Source: Longimicrobiales bacterium
Lineage (GTDB): Bacteria > Gemmatimonadota > Gemmatimonadetes > Longimicrobiales > Gaopeijiaceae
Reading direction: 5' to 3'
Assembly: GCA_958296005.1 (NCBI GenBank)
Contig: CATQHQ010000001.1
Location: 636,134-700,133, forward strand
Length of the DNA stretch: 64,000 nucleotides
In this document: positions 1 through 9,926 of the stretch, piece by piece
How positions within the stretch are numbered: position 1 is the first letter of the stretch
Layout: each line of letters opens with the position of its first letter
The notes under the pieces: model-generated
The model's input: only the letters and a program-made list of their open reading frames with translations
The model's database searches: none
Told to the model about the DNA's origin: nothing
Made by a program: the position numbers and the translations under genes

Positions 1-1
1 G

Positions 2-745
2 GACGCCTTCCGGGCGATGGGGCGGGAAGGCCGAACCGACGAAGGGATCGCCCAGCTGAAGGCGGCCCTCGGGGACCCGGCCAAGCGCGAGCAGCTGCGG
101 GTGGCCAGCGAGAACGGCGTGGACGGCGGGTTCGCGTGGCTGAAGGCGACGGGGTACACCAGCATGAGGATCACCAGCTCGCGGGACTACCCGGAGCTGA
201 TGGGCGCATACCTCTCCGAGATCGCCGAGCGGCGGGGCGTCGGCGGCTTCGACGCGGTGGCCGACATGATCGTCGGCGCGGCCCACCCCGTGAACCTGAC
301 GCTGGGCGCCATCAAAGAGCACGATGTGCGCCGGCTCATGGTCCAGCCGTGGAACATGATCGCCAGCGACGGCGCTTTCGCAGACGGCTCCGATTCGCCC
401 TCGGGACATCCTCGGAGCGCAGGCACCTTCCCCCGCCTGCTGGGCCACTACGTGCGGGACGAAGGGGTCCTCTCGCTGGAAGAAGCGGTGCGGAAGATCA
501 CGTCGCTGCCGGCGGAGTTCCACGGGCTGACGGACCGAGGCCGCTTGACGCCGGGCGCCCGAGCCGACGTCGTCGTCTTCGATCCGGCGACGATCATCGA
601 CCGTTCCGACTGGGACCACCCCCAGCGCTTTGCCGAAGGCGTGGTCCACCTGGTGGTGAACGGCGTTTCAGTGCTGAGGGACGGCGCGATGACCGGAGAA
701 GCCCCCGGCCAAGTGGTGAAGCCGACGGGAGGACGCTCCCCCTAG
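2..745 (+). CDS. N-acyl-D-amino-acid deacylase-type amidohydrolase, C-terminal part (cut by window edge)
   Basis: The frame is open to the left edge, so this is the 3' part of a longer gene; the ORF track's first Met is internal. The visible part carries the end of a metal-dependent amidohydrolase barrel: the ASDGAFADGSDSPSGHPR stretch, followed by GTFPR and LGHYVR, matches the D-aminoacylase family, where the Asp of SDG sits in the metal/catalytic centre. GLTDRGRLTPGARADVVVFD then forms the small beta-sandwich typical of the C-terminus of amidohydrolases. Family members hydrolyse N-acylated D-amino acids or related amides. Some are exported, but the N-terminus is outside the window, so location is unknown. 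It converges with the aldolase gene (25-base gap). Family is secure; exact substrate is not. Confidence 0.85.
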   Translation, partial: DAFRAMGREGRTDEGIAQLKAALGDPAKREQLRVASENGVDGGFAWLKATGYTSMRITSSRDYPELMGAYLSEIAERRGVGGFDAVADMIVGAAHPVNLTLGAIKEHDVRRLMVQPWNMIASDGAFADGSDSPSGHPRSAGTFPRLLGHYVRDEGVLSLEEAVRKITSLPAEFHGLTDRGRLTPGARADVVVFDPATIIDRSDWDHPQRFAEGVVHLVVNGVSVLRDGAMTGEAPGQVVKPTGGRSP

Positions 746-770
746 GCGGAGGGGACCGGTCGGACGCGCC

Positions 771-1835
<1,065 letters not shown>

Positions 1836-1871
1836 TCGAGCTTTCGAGTCGGTTTTGGCTGTGGGCTGGCG

Positions 1872-1902
1872 TTGGCGGTCCTACATCGTGGGTCCCTACA
1901 AT
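1872..1902 (+). promoter_or_regulatory. Possible promoter of the LVIVD gene
   Basis: TTGGCG (1872-1877) and TACAAT (1897-1902) are separated by 19 bases, longer than the ideal 17. The TACAAT overlaps the first ATG of the ORF-track gene. If it is used as a -10 box, that ATG is not transcribed, which favours the GTG start at 1946. Seen by eye only. Confidence 0.3.
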
Positions 1903-1945
1903 GACCGATGGGGAGAAAGGGCGCAATTTGGAAGGAGACGAGGAA

Positions 1946-4045
1946 GTGACCGGATCGGCGAAGTGGACCAAGATCGTCGCGGGTTCCCGGCGTGCGACGC
2001 CGACAGTGTTTGCGTTGGCGTTCATGTCGGCGTCTGCCTTGGTGCCTGGAGTGGCCTTGCCGGCCCAGGAGGTCGCCGACCCCGTCGTCGGACTGGAGGC
2101 CGACCCGCCGGAGCTGACGATGCGCGTGGGCGACGAGACGCGGGTGACGGTCGTGGCGGTGACGCGCTCCGGGGAGCGACTCGACGAGGCGGCGGTGCGG
2201 CTGGTGGGTCCCCGCGCCGCCGTGAGGGTGCGCCAGGGCGTGGTGACGGCGCTGGCGGCGGGGCAGTACGCGCTGGTGGCCACCTACGCGCAACCCGGTG
2301 CCCGCCCGGTGGTGCTGGAGGTGCCGGTCCGGATCGAGTGGCCGGAGATCGCGCGGGTGGTGGTGGCCCCGGCCTCGGACGCCCGGTTGCTGGTGGGCAC
2401 GACGGTGCGCCTGCGGGCCGTCGCGGAGCACGCCGACGGGAGCGCTCGGCCCGACGCGACGGTGGAGTGGCGGAGCGGGACGCCGGAGGTGGTGACGGTG
2501 GATCGCTTCGGGCGCGCAACGGCCCTCGCACAGGGAGAGGCCGTGGTGACCGCCGTCGTCGACGGTGCAGAGGGGTCGCTGGCGCTGCGGACCGAGCCGT
2601 TTGCGGGAGAGACCCTCGAGATCGAAGGCGGCGCGTCCCGGATGCGCACAGGCGACGTGGCGGAGTTCCGCGCCGTGCTGCGGGACGAAGCCGGGCGGGA
2701 GGTGGCCGGAGCGCCCGTCGAATGGTCCCACGCGTACGAGGTCCCGGAGGGGATCGTGGCGCCGCCGGCGCCCGCGCAGATGATCGACGGCCGCTTCGTC
2801 GCCGACGTGCCCGGCGTGTACACCGTCGTCGCCGACGCCGGCCCCCTCTCGGCCCGCAGCTCCTTCAGGGTCGTCGCTCGGGACGTGGTCCAGAAGCTGG
2901 AGGTGGAGGGGCAGGGCAGGGAACAGCGAGTCCGCACCACCGACTTCTGGGTCTTCGAGGGGGTGGACGGGCGAGACTACGCCCTAACCGGCGCCAAGCG
3001 CTCCGACGGCTACGGGTTCGTGTGGGACGTGACCGACCCCGGCGCGATCGTCAAGACGGACTCGATCCAGGTCGACGCGCGCTCGGTGAACGACATGAAG
3101 GTCTCCCCCGACGCCCGCTACGCGACGATGACCCGCGAGGGCGCGTCCAACCGGCGAAACGGCGTTGTGATCCTGGACTTGGCGGATCCGGCCCACCCCA
3201 AGATCGCGTCCGAAGTCACCGAATACGGTCTGACCGGCGGCGTGCACAACGCCTTTCCCACCGAGAGCCACGTCTTCGCCCTGGCCAACGGCGACAAGTA
3301 CGTGATCCTGGACGTGACCGACATCTACGAGCCCCGCTACATCGGCGAGTACAACCACCCGGAGAGCCGCCTCCACGACGTGTGGGTCATGGACGGCTTG
3401 GCCTACTCGGCGGAGTGGGAGAACGGCTTGGTCGTGGTGGATGTGGGCGACGGTCGCTGGGGCGGTTCGCTGGCATCCCCCGTGTTCGTGAGCAGCTACC
3501 CGTTGCCCACGGGCGGAACCCACGCCGTGTTTCCGTACGTCTCCGAGTCCACGGGCAAGCACTACGTCTTCGTCGGGGACGAGATCATGAACCGGCGGGG
3601 CCTGGCCTGGGAGGGACCGGGCGCCGGGCGCGGGTCGTACCAGGTGCCCTACGACCCCGAAACGGGCATGAACGGCGTCCCGCTGGCGACCCGAGGCTAC
3701 ATCCAGATCATCGACTTCTCCGACCCCGAGAGCCCGGAGATGGTGGCGCGCTACGAGGTGCCCGAGTACGGAACGCACAACATCTGGGTCGAGGACGACG
3801 TGCTCTACCAGGCGTACTACGAAGGGGGCCTGCGCGTCGTGGACGTGTCCGGCGAGCTGATGGGCAACCTGTACACACAGGGTCGCGAGATCGCCGTCTT
3901 CAAGCCCTACGACCCCGCCGGCTACATCCCCAACTCGCCGATGACGTGGAGCGCCATGCCCTTCAAGGGCCGCGTCTTCTTCTCGGACACCAACTCGGGC
4001 CTGTGGTCGGCGAGGCTCGTGCCGAAGAGCCGGCCGGTAAGCTGA
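1946..4045 (+). CDS. Secreted LVIVD-repeat protein with N-terminal Ig-like domains
   Basis: The ORF track begins at ATG 1901, but GTG 1946 is preferred: AAGGAG lies 8 bases upstream and translation from it gives a clean signal peptide (basic K/RR start, hydrophobic core, cut near LPAQ-EV). The product is then 699 residues. After the signal come two to three bacterial Ig-like (Big_2-type) domains, recognisable from pairs such as LTMRVGDETRVTVVAV and LLVGTTVRLRAVAEHADGS. The second half is a beta-propeller of LVIVD-type repeats (GFVWDVTDP, GVVILDLADPAHPKIAS, YVILDVTDIYEPRYIGEYN, YIQIIDFSDPESPEMVARY). Such proteins are exported surface or periplasmic proteins of unknown ligand. It is followed 13 bases later by pfkA, although a shared function is not evident. 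Confidence 0.8.
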   Translation: MTGSAKWTKIVAGSRRATPTVFALAFMSASALVPGVALPAQEVADPVVGLEADPPELTMRVGDETRVTVVAVTRSGERLDEAAVRLVGPRAAVRVRQGVVTALAAGQYALVATYAQPGARPVVLEVPVRIEWPEIARVVVAPASDARLLVGTTVRLRAVAEHADGSARPDATVEWRSGTPEVVTVDRFGRATALAQGEAVVTAVVDGAEGSLALRTEPFAGETLEIEGGASRMRTGDVAEFRAVLRDEAGREVAGAPVEWSHAYEVPEGIVAPPAPAQMIDGRFVADVPGVYTVVADAGPLSARSSFRVVARDVVQKLEVEGQGREQRVRTTDFWVFEGVDGRDYALTGAKRSDGYGFVWDVTDPGAIVKTDSIQVDARSVNDMKVSPDARYATMTREGASNRRNGVVILDLADPAHPKIASEVTEYGLTGGVHNAFPTESHVFALANGDKYVILDVTDIYEPRYIGEYNHPESRLHDVWVMDGLAYSAEWENGLVVVDVGDGRWGGSLASPVFVSSYPLPTGGTHAVFPYVSESTGKHYVFVGDEIMNRRGLAWEGPGAGRGSYQVPYDPETGMNGVPLATRGYIQIIDFSDPESPEMVARYEVPEYGTHNIWVEDDVLYQAYYEGGLRVVDVSGELMGNLYTQGREIAVFKPYDPAGYIPNSPMTWSAMPFKGRVFFSDTNSGLWSARLVPKSRPVS

Positions 4046-4058
4046 CGACCGACGGGCG

Positions 4059-5138
4059 ATGCGGATCGCGATCAACACGGGCGGAGGCGACGCGCCGGGA
4101 CTGAACGCCGTCGTCCGGGCGGTGGTGCTGGCGGCGGAGCGCAGGGGCTGGGAGGTGGTGGGGATCCGGCAGGGGTACGACGGCCTCTTCATGGAGGGCG
4201 GGGTCGTGCCTCTGGACGGCGCCTCGGTGAGCGGGATCACCCACAGGGGCGGGACGATCCTGGGCTCCACCAACCGAGGCAACCCCTTCCGCTTCCCCGT
4301 GGAAGGGGCGGACGGCGCCGTGAAGGTGGTGGACCGTTCCAGCGAGGTGGTGGGGCGCATGGAGGCGTTGGGGATCGACTGCCTGATCGCCGTGGGGGGC
4401 GACGGATCCCTGCGGATCGCCGCCGAGCTGGCCGGGAAGGGCCTCAAGGTCGTGGGCGTTCCCAAGACGATCGACAACGACCTGGACGCGACGGCTGTGA
4501 CGTTCGGCTTCCACACCGCCGTCCAGACGGCCACCGACGCCATCGACAAGCTCCACTCCACCGCCGAGTCCCACCGCCGCGTGATGGTGGTGGAGCTCAT
4601 GGGCCGCCACGCCGGGTGGATCGCCCTCTTCGCCGGCTTCGCTGCTACTGCCGACGCGATCCTGATCCCCGAGATCCCCTACGAGCTGGCCAAGGTCGCG
4701 GCCAAGATCGAGTCGCGCTGGGCGAAGGGACGGGAGTTCGCCATCGTCGTCGTGGCGGAGGGCGCGGTGCCGCAGGGCGGCGAGGCGTCGTACCTGGACG
4801 AGCTCGGGGCAGGGGGCGGGCGAAGGCTGGGCGGCGCCGGCAAGCGCGTCGCTCGGGGGCTGGAGGCCCTGACGGGCAAGGAGACCCGCAGCTTGGTGCT
4901 CGGGCACCTTCAGCGGGGCGGCCGGCCGATCGCCTACGACCGGATCCTGTCGCTGCGGTTCGGGGCGGCGGCGGTGGAGTTCGCAGAGCGAGGACAGTTC
5001 AAGCACATCGTGGCGCTGGACCCGCCCTACATGCGCGCCGTGCCGTTGGCGGAGGCGGTCCGCAAGCTCAAGACGGTACCCACGGACTGGGACATGGTAC
5101 GCGCCGCCCGCGCCATGGGCGTCTCCTTCGGGGACTGA
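4059..5138 (+). CDS. pfkA: 6-phosphofructokinase
   Basis: Phosphorylates fructose 6-phosphate in glycolysis. The 359-residue protein has NTGGGDAPGLNA (about 6-17), GGTILGSTNRGNPF (64-77), GGDG (113-116), PKTIDND (135-141) with the catalytic Asp, MGRHAGW (181-187) and a late LGHLQRGG that binds the sugar phosphate. The combination is informative. Gly in GGDG is the residue usual in ATP-dependent enzymes, whereas pyrophosphate enzymes have GGDD. Lys in PKTIDND is usual in pyrophosphate enzymes, where classical ATP enzymes have Gly. This mixed set occurs in the long group III PFKs, several of which use ATP. I therefore predict ATP but the donor needs an assay. The ATG lies 13 bases after the LVIVD stop. 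Confidence 0.93.
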   Translation: MRIAINTGGGDAPGLNAVVRAVVLAAERRGWEVVGIRQGYDGLFMEGGVVPLDGASVSGITHRGGTILGSTNRGNPFRFPVEGADGAVKVVDRSSEVVGRMEALGIDCLIAVGGDGSLRIAAELAGKGLKVVGVPKTIDNDLDATAVTFGFHTAVQTATDAIDKLHSTAESHRRVMVVELMGRHAGWIALFAGFAATADAILIPEIPYELAKVAAKIESRWAKGREFAIVVVAEGAVPQGGEASYLDELGAGGGRRLGGAGKRVARGLEALTGKETRSLVLGHLQRGGRPIAYDRILSLRFGAAAVEFAERGQFKHIVALDPPYMRAVPLAEAVRKLKTVPTDWDMVRAARAMGVSFGD

Positions 5139-5157
5139 CCGCGGCCGCGGCCCGGGT

Positions 5158-7944
5158 TCAGCCTCCGATCGGCCGCCGGGCCATCGCCCGTCGCCACTCC
5201 TCCGGCTTCAGCGAGACAAGGTTCGCGAACAGGCGGTAGGCCCCCGGCACCCCGGCCGGGAACTGCCGGAAGAAGGCCAGCCCCGTGTAGACGTAGAGCC
5301 CGTCGCCCACCGGCGCGACGAGCAGTCCCCCCCGCTTGGGCGCTTCGCCGGGGTCGGCCGTCTCCAGAATGGGCACGAAGCGGTCGTCCCACTCCGAGAG
5401 GAAGTAGAGGCCGCGCTCCTGAACCCAGCCGTCGAAGTCGGCGGGGCCGATCGCGTTGGGGGTGTTGAACACCGGCGCGCCGGGCACGGCAACGGTCACG
5501 GGGGCCGTTTCGTCCACGACCCGGTCGTGAGGACGGCTCATCCCCACCGGATAGGGCGCAAATCCCCCTTGCGGGTACCCGTACCGGTTGTACTGCACGA
5601 TTACGGTGCCGCCCGCCCGGGCGAACTCCAGCACCGACTCGTTGGCGGCGGCGAGCTCGGGCCGGGTCTCGTAGGCGCGGATCCCCAGAACGAGGACGTC
5701 GTACTGGCCGAAGTCGCCGTCTCGAACCTGCTCCGGGCCGACGAGCTCCACCGTCGTTCCCATCTGGCGGAGGGCTGCGGGGCCGCCGTCTCCCGAGCCC
5801 ATCACGTAGCCGATCCGCAACGACGCGTCGGCGACCACCGGGAACGCGGATACGACCGTCCGCGCCTTGCGGAAGAGGGCGGCGCGCCGGACGTGGGGGT
5901 GGTCCACGATGTCGTAGTCGGCGTCGAAGAGGGTGCCGCTCTGGTCCGCCGCCACCGCCCGGAACTCGTGCCGTCCTTCCAGTACCGGGCCGGTCGGCGT
6001 CGCCTGGAAGAGGAACGATCCCCGGCTGCCGTCGGGTCCCGCGCCGGGCCCCAAAGCAAACGGCGCCGACTCGGGTGCGACCCGCCATCCCTCCGGCGCG
6101 ACGATCCGCACCGATCCGGACCTCTCGCTGGACGACGCGTTGGTCAGCACGACCGCGATCTCCCGGGCGCTCGCGTCCCCCGCCGGCCAGACCATGACCT
6201 GCGGATGCGCCTCCACGTCGAGGGCCGGGACGACCAGCACGGGCTCCCGGTACTCCCCCAGCGCCGGATCGAGGCCTACGTAGTCGCCCTCCCGGCGGAC
6301 CTCCACGCGCCGCTCGGGGCCGTCGGGCGGCGCAATGGACAGCGCGACCGTCGCCTGCACGGGAGAGGGATCGAAGGGCCTTGCCCACCGCTCCGCGTCG
6401 TCGGGCCATGCGTAGAGCGATCCGGCCCGCTCCTCTTCCAAGTAGTACGGCACCGATGGACGGGCGTCCGACGGTACGCTGGCCTTCCAGCTCCAACGGG
6501 CGATCTCCCCAGGCGGCACCCGCCCGTCCTCCGGCGTCTCCGGCACCGTGGGACGGAAGAAGAAGGAGCGGGACGACGCCATGGCCGACTCGGCCGTCGG
6601 CTCGGCGGTCCATCGATCCGGGAGGACCAGCCGGGGCGCCACGTCCCGAAGCGGCAACGAGCCGCCGTTCCACACGGTTGCGTCCACGACCACGGCCTCG
6701 CCGGGGACGAGCAGGCTCTTCTCGATCCGCACGTCCACGACCACTCCGGCGGCGGCGAGGGCGGTTTCCTGGACGCGGGCCAGGCGCCGCGCCAGCACTC
6801 GGCGGGCTTCGCCCCGGGGCGCCTCCTCCACCAACGCCTGCAAGATGCCGGCCGCCTCCAGCAACCCCGCCAGCGAGTCTTCGGTCCGCAGCCCGGTCAA
6901 GCGATCCCGGGCGTCGGCCACGGCTTGCCTGTACGCGTCCAGGCGTGCCCGAGCGTTCGCCGGCCAAGTGGGCGGAAGGGGGCTCGGCAGCTGGCCGAAG
7001 ATCGTCGTGTCCACGCCGGCGAAGACGCCGTCGTCCTTGCCTTCCCCGACCCGCGACGCCAGCAGCTGCAGCGGAGCGTCCCGGGGACCCATGTACTCGG
7101 GCGACCCCATGTCCTGAGACCGGTGCTGGCTCCGGCTCCGCATCGCCAACTGGAAGTAGGAGCCTCCCAGAACCGGGTCGAACGTGCCGGTCGGCACCCG
7201 GACGGTGGCGTCGGCGGGGGAGAAGCGGACGGAGCGGTAGAGCTTGGCGGGCGTCCACGGCGTCACGCCTCGGCTGGCCAACTCGGGAAAGCGGTCCGGG
7301 TCGCCGGCCGCCTCGAACGCCTCCCGGGCCACGACGCCCGCTGCTTGGTGCTGGCCGTGGCCGTCCCGGGGCGTCCCGGAGAAGACGGAGACGACCACGT
7401 GAGGCCGAAAAGAGCGCATCACGAATACCGCGTCCCGGAGCACTTGGTCGATGGGCCATTGGGACAGCGTCTCGTCGATCGTCTTCGAGTAGCCGAAGTC
7501 GAAGGCTCGGCTGAAGAACTGACTGCCGCCGTCGAGCGCGCGGGCCGCCACCAGCTCCCCGGTGCGGATGATCCCCAGCCCGTCGTGGAGGCGCGGGCCG
7601 ATCAGGTTCTGACCGCCCTCGCCCCTGGTCAGGGAGAGGTAGGCCGTTTCGGCACCGGCGCCTCGGGCCAGAGCGGCCAGTAGGCTCGTGTCCTCGTCGT
7701 CGGGGTGGGCGGCGATCATCAGCACGCGCTTTACGCCGTCCAGCTGACGGAGTCGGAGGGCGACGGATGCGGCACCGTACTCCTGCTGCGGGGCGGCGCC
7801 ATGGCTCTGCTGGCCCGCTACGCCTCCCGGGAGCACGCTGCCGGCGAGCCCGTCCGCCGCCAGCAGCCCGTTTGCCACCGACAGGAGTGCTGCGACGACG
7901 ACCCAGGCGCCGACGACGGCCCGGTTGCTTTTCGATTGTCTCAT
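5158..7944 (-). CDS. Exported PIG-L (LmbE-like) family deacetylase, long form
   Basis: PIG-L enzymes are zinc N-deacetylases acting on N-acetylglucosamine-type substrates. The chosen start is ATG 7944 rather than the track's 8028. It lies 4 bases after the stop of the upstream permease gene and gives MRQSKSNR followed by a hydrophobic export signal. The 928-residue product has the zinc motif AHPDDE at about 79-84 and DGHGQHQ further on. A long C-terminal half without catalytic motifs includes Ig/NEW3-like stretches (KSLLVPGEAVVVDATVWN) and a ThuA/glutamine-amidotransferase-like region with YDVLVLGIRAYETRPEL. This architecture is common in Bacteroidota and Gemmatimonadota. It is the last gene of the BMP nucleoside importer operon, so it may act on an imported or periplasmic N-acetylated compound; that link is inference. 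Confidence 0.85.
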   Translation of the reverse strand: MRQSKSNRAVVGAWVVVAALLSVANGLLAADGLAGSVLPGGVAGQQSHGAAPQQEYGAASVALRLRQLDGVKRVLMIAAHPDDEDTSLLAALARGAGAETAYLSLTRGEGGQNLIGPRLHDGLGIIRTGELVAARALDGGSQFFSRAFDFGYSKTIDETLSQWPIDQVLRDAVFVMRSFRPHVVVSVFSGTPRDGHGQHQAAGVVAREAFEAAGDPDRFPELASRGVTPWTPAKLYRSVRFSPADATVRVPTGTFDPVLGGSYFQLAMRSRSQHRSQDMGSPEYMGPRDAPLQLLASRVGEGKDDGVFAGVDTTIFGQLPSPLPPTWPANARARLDAYRQAVADARDRLTGLRTEDSLAGLLEAAGILQALVEEAPRGEARRVLARRLARVQETALAAAGVVVDVRIEKSLLVPGEAVVVDATVWNGGSLPLRDVAPRLVLPDRWTAEPTAESAMASSRSFFFRPTVPETPEDGRVPPGEIARWSWKASVPSDARPSVPYYLEEERAGSLYAWPDDAERWARPFDPSPVQATVALSIAPPDGPERRVEVRREGDYVGLDPALGEYREPVLVVPALDVEAHPQVMVWPAGDASAREIAVVLTNASSSERSGSVRIVAPEGWRVAPESAPFALGPGAGPDGSRGSFLFQATPTGPVLEGRHEFRAVAADQSGTLFDADYDIVDHPHVRRAALFRKARTVVSAFPVVADASLRIGYVMGSGDGGPAALRQMGTTVELVGPEQVRDGDFGQYDVLVLGIRAYETRPELAAANESVLEFARAGGTVIVQYNRYGYPQGGFAPYPVGMSRPHDRVVDETAPVTVAVPGAPVFNTPNAIGPADFDGWVQERGLYFLSEWDDRFVPILETADPGEAPKRGGLLVAPVGDGLYVYTGLAFFRQFPAGVPGAYRLFANLVSLKPEEWRRAMARRPIGG

Positions 7945-7948
7945 CCGT

Positions 7949-8878
7949 TTACCCTGGCCGTTTGGGCCACGGAAGAGCAAGGGCGGCGGGCGCCCGGGAA
8001 CGACCGAACCAACCCGCCAGCGCCGCAAGGCTCAGCACGTAGGGCAGCGCCAGCAGCAACGGGTAGGGCAGGTCCACGTCCATCGCCTGGAGGGCGAACT
8101 GGAGGGCCTCGGCGCACCCGAAGAAGAGGGCCGCCGCCAGCACGCCTCTCGGGTCCCACCTCCCCAGCACGACGATGGCGATGGCGACGAACCCCTTCCC
8201 CGCCGACATGTTCTCGCTGAACGTCCCCGTGTGCACGAGGCTCAGGTGGGCGCCGGCGAGCCCGCCCAGCAGACCCCCGAAGAGCACCGCCAGCGTCCGA
8301 GTCGCCTTCACCGGGAGCCCCGCCGCCTGGGCAGCTTCCGGCGCCTCTCCTACCGCCCGCAACGCCAGCCCCCACCGGGTTCGGAAGAGGAACCACCACA
8401 GGGCCGGCACCAGCAAGTAGACGAGGTAGACGGTGGCGGCCCCGTGGAAGAGGGCGGGCCCCGCAATGGGGATATGGGACAGCAAGGGGACCTCCCAGGC
8501 GGGGACCGTCTCCAGCTCCAGCGCCACGCCGGTCGCGCCGAAGCGACTTTGGAAGACAGCCCCCGTGAACCCCAGGCTGCCAAGGGCGACGGCGGCGCCG
8601 GTGATGATCTGGTCGGTGTTCAGGTGGACGGCGAAGACGGCGAAGACGAGAGCGGCAGCGCATCCGGCGGTCGCCCCGCCCGCCAGTCCCACATACGGGC
8701 CGGCCGCCAGGGACCCCAGTGCGCCGCCCAGGGCGCCACAGATCACCGAGCCCTCGATGCCGATGTTGATGACGCCGGCCCGCTCGGACACCGTCTCGCC
8801 CAGCGCGGCGAGCGCAAGGGGGACCGCCAATCCGACCGCCGCCGTAAGGAACGACGCCATCACCGCCGTCTCAGCCAC
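7949..8878 (-). CDS. Nucleoside-type ABC importer permease (NupQ-like)
   Basis: Inner-membrane permease of a BMP-family importer. The 309 residues are almost all hydrophobic segments. ETVSERAGVINIGIEGSV near the N-terminus and TGTFSENMSAGKGFVAIAIVVLGRWDP near the C-terminus are hallmarks of the guanosine/ribonucleoside permease pair (BMP/Nup branch of the ribose-type permeases). The GTG start at 8878 overlaps the stop of the partner permease by 8 bases; an ATG seven codons in is the alternative. The stop lies 4 bases ahead of the PIG-L deacetylase ATG. The gene is the fourth of a five-gene leftward operon: substrate-binding protein, ATPase, permease, permease, deacetylase. Confidence 0.9.
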   Translation of the reverse strand: MAETAVMASFLTAAVGLAVPLALAALGETVSERAGVINIGIEGSVICGALGGALGSLAAGPYVGLAGGATAGCAAALVFAVFAVHLNTDQIITGAAVALGSLGFTGAVFQSRFGATGVALELETVPAWEVPLLSHIPIAGPALFHGAATVYLVYLLVPALWWFLFRTRWGLALRAVGEAPEAAQAAGLPVKATRTLAVLFGGLLGGLAGAHLSLVHTGTFSENMSAGKGFVAIAIVVLGRWDPRGVLAAALFFGCAEALQFALQAMDVDLPYPLLLALPYVLSLAALAGWFGRSRAPAALALPWPKRPG

Positions 8879-9926
8879 GGCGCCGCCTCGCCGCCTCGAG
8901 GCCCCGGTCCACCGCCAGGACGGCCAGGATCAGAAGGGCCTCCGTGCCCCGCACCCACGCCTCCGGGACCCCGGCGTCCCGTTGCATGGCGCCGCCGCCC
9001 GCGCTCAGCGCGCCGAACACGACGGCCGCGGGGACCACGGCGGCAGGGTTGAGCCGGGCCAGCAGGGCGACGGCGATCGCCGTATAGCCCCAACCGGGCG
9101 ACAGCCCTTCGTACATCCGGCCCGTCACTCCCGCGACCTGCACCCACCCGGCCAGGCCCGCCAGCGCGCCGGAGACCAGAAACGCGAGCCAGGTCACGGG
9201 CTGGGCGGCGAACCTGCCGCTGGCCTCGGCGGCCCGGGTGGATGCGCCCACGGCCCGCATCCGAAAGCCGCCCGGAGTCCGCGTCATGTACAGCCACGCC
9301 GCCCCTGCGAGGACGACGCCGAGAAGGAACCCCGCGTGCAGCCGGCTCCCGGGAAGCAGCGACGGCAGGGCGGCGGCCGCAGGGATCTCGTCGGTCTGGT
9401 TGAAGACGCCCCGAGCCTCCTGCAGCGGCCCCTGCACCAAGTACTGCGCAAGAAAGAGGGCGACGAAGTTCATGAGCAGCGTGGTGATCACCTCGCCGAC
9501 GCCCAAGCGCGTCTTCATTGCAGCCGGAACCGCAGCCCACAACGCTCCGGCCGCCGCGGCGGCGAGGAGCGCGACGGGCAGCAGCCAAAGCCCGGACGCC
9601 CCCGCCGCGCCGGGGAACGAGACCGCCACGGCCACGCCCGCCAAGGCCCCGGCGTACAGCTGGCCCTCGGCGCCGATGTTCCACACTCCGGCCTTGAACG
9701 CGATGGCGACGGCCAACCCCGTGAGCAGCAGCGGCGTCGCCTGCACCAGCGTGAAGGACGCGAAGCGGTTCCAGGAACCAAAGGCGCCCCGGACGAGCGC
9801 GCTGAACGCCTCGACCGGCGAGTGTCCGCCGATCGCCAGAAGGGCGGCGGCAACGGCAAGGGTTGCCACAAGAGCGGCCGCGGCTTGCCCCGCAGGACGA
9901 AGCGCGGCCCCCCAACGGACGGTCAT
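8871..9926 (-). CDS. Nucleoside-type ABC importer permease (NupP-like)
   Basis: Second membrane subunit of the importer, 351 residues. The track ORF begins far upstream at 10460, inside the ATPase gene; ATG 9926 is chosen because it forms an ATGA overlap with the ATPase stop (9923-9925). The product MTVRWGAALRP begins with a hydrophobic segment and carries the conserved ALVRGAFGSWNRFASFTLVQ and GVWNIGAEGQLYAGALAG signatures of this permease family, in which GVWNIGAEGQ contacts the ATPase. GLSPGWGYTAIAVALLARLNP near the end matches the same family. Both permeases together with one two-domain ATPase form the usual BMP transporter core. Confidence 0.9.
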   Translation of the reverse strand: MTVRWGAALRPAGQAAAALVATLAVAAALLAIGGHSPVEAFSALVRGAFGSWNRFASFTLVQATPLLLTGLAVAIAFKAGVWNIGAEGQLYAGALAGVAVAVSFPGAAGASGLWLLPVALLAAAAAGALWAAVPAAMKTRLGVGEVITTLLMNFVALFLAQYLVQGPLQEARGVFNQTDEIPAAAALPSLLPGSRLHAGFLLGVVLAGAAWLYMTRTPGGFRMRAVGASTRAAEASGRFAAQPVTWLAFLVSGALAGLAGWVQVAGVTGRMYEGLSPGWGYTAIAVALLARLNPAAVVPAAVVFGALSAGGGAMQRDAGVPEAWVRGTEALLILAVLAVDRGLEAARRRRG

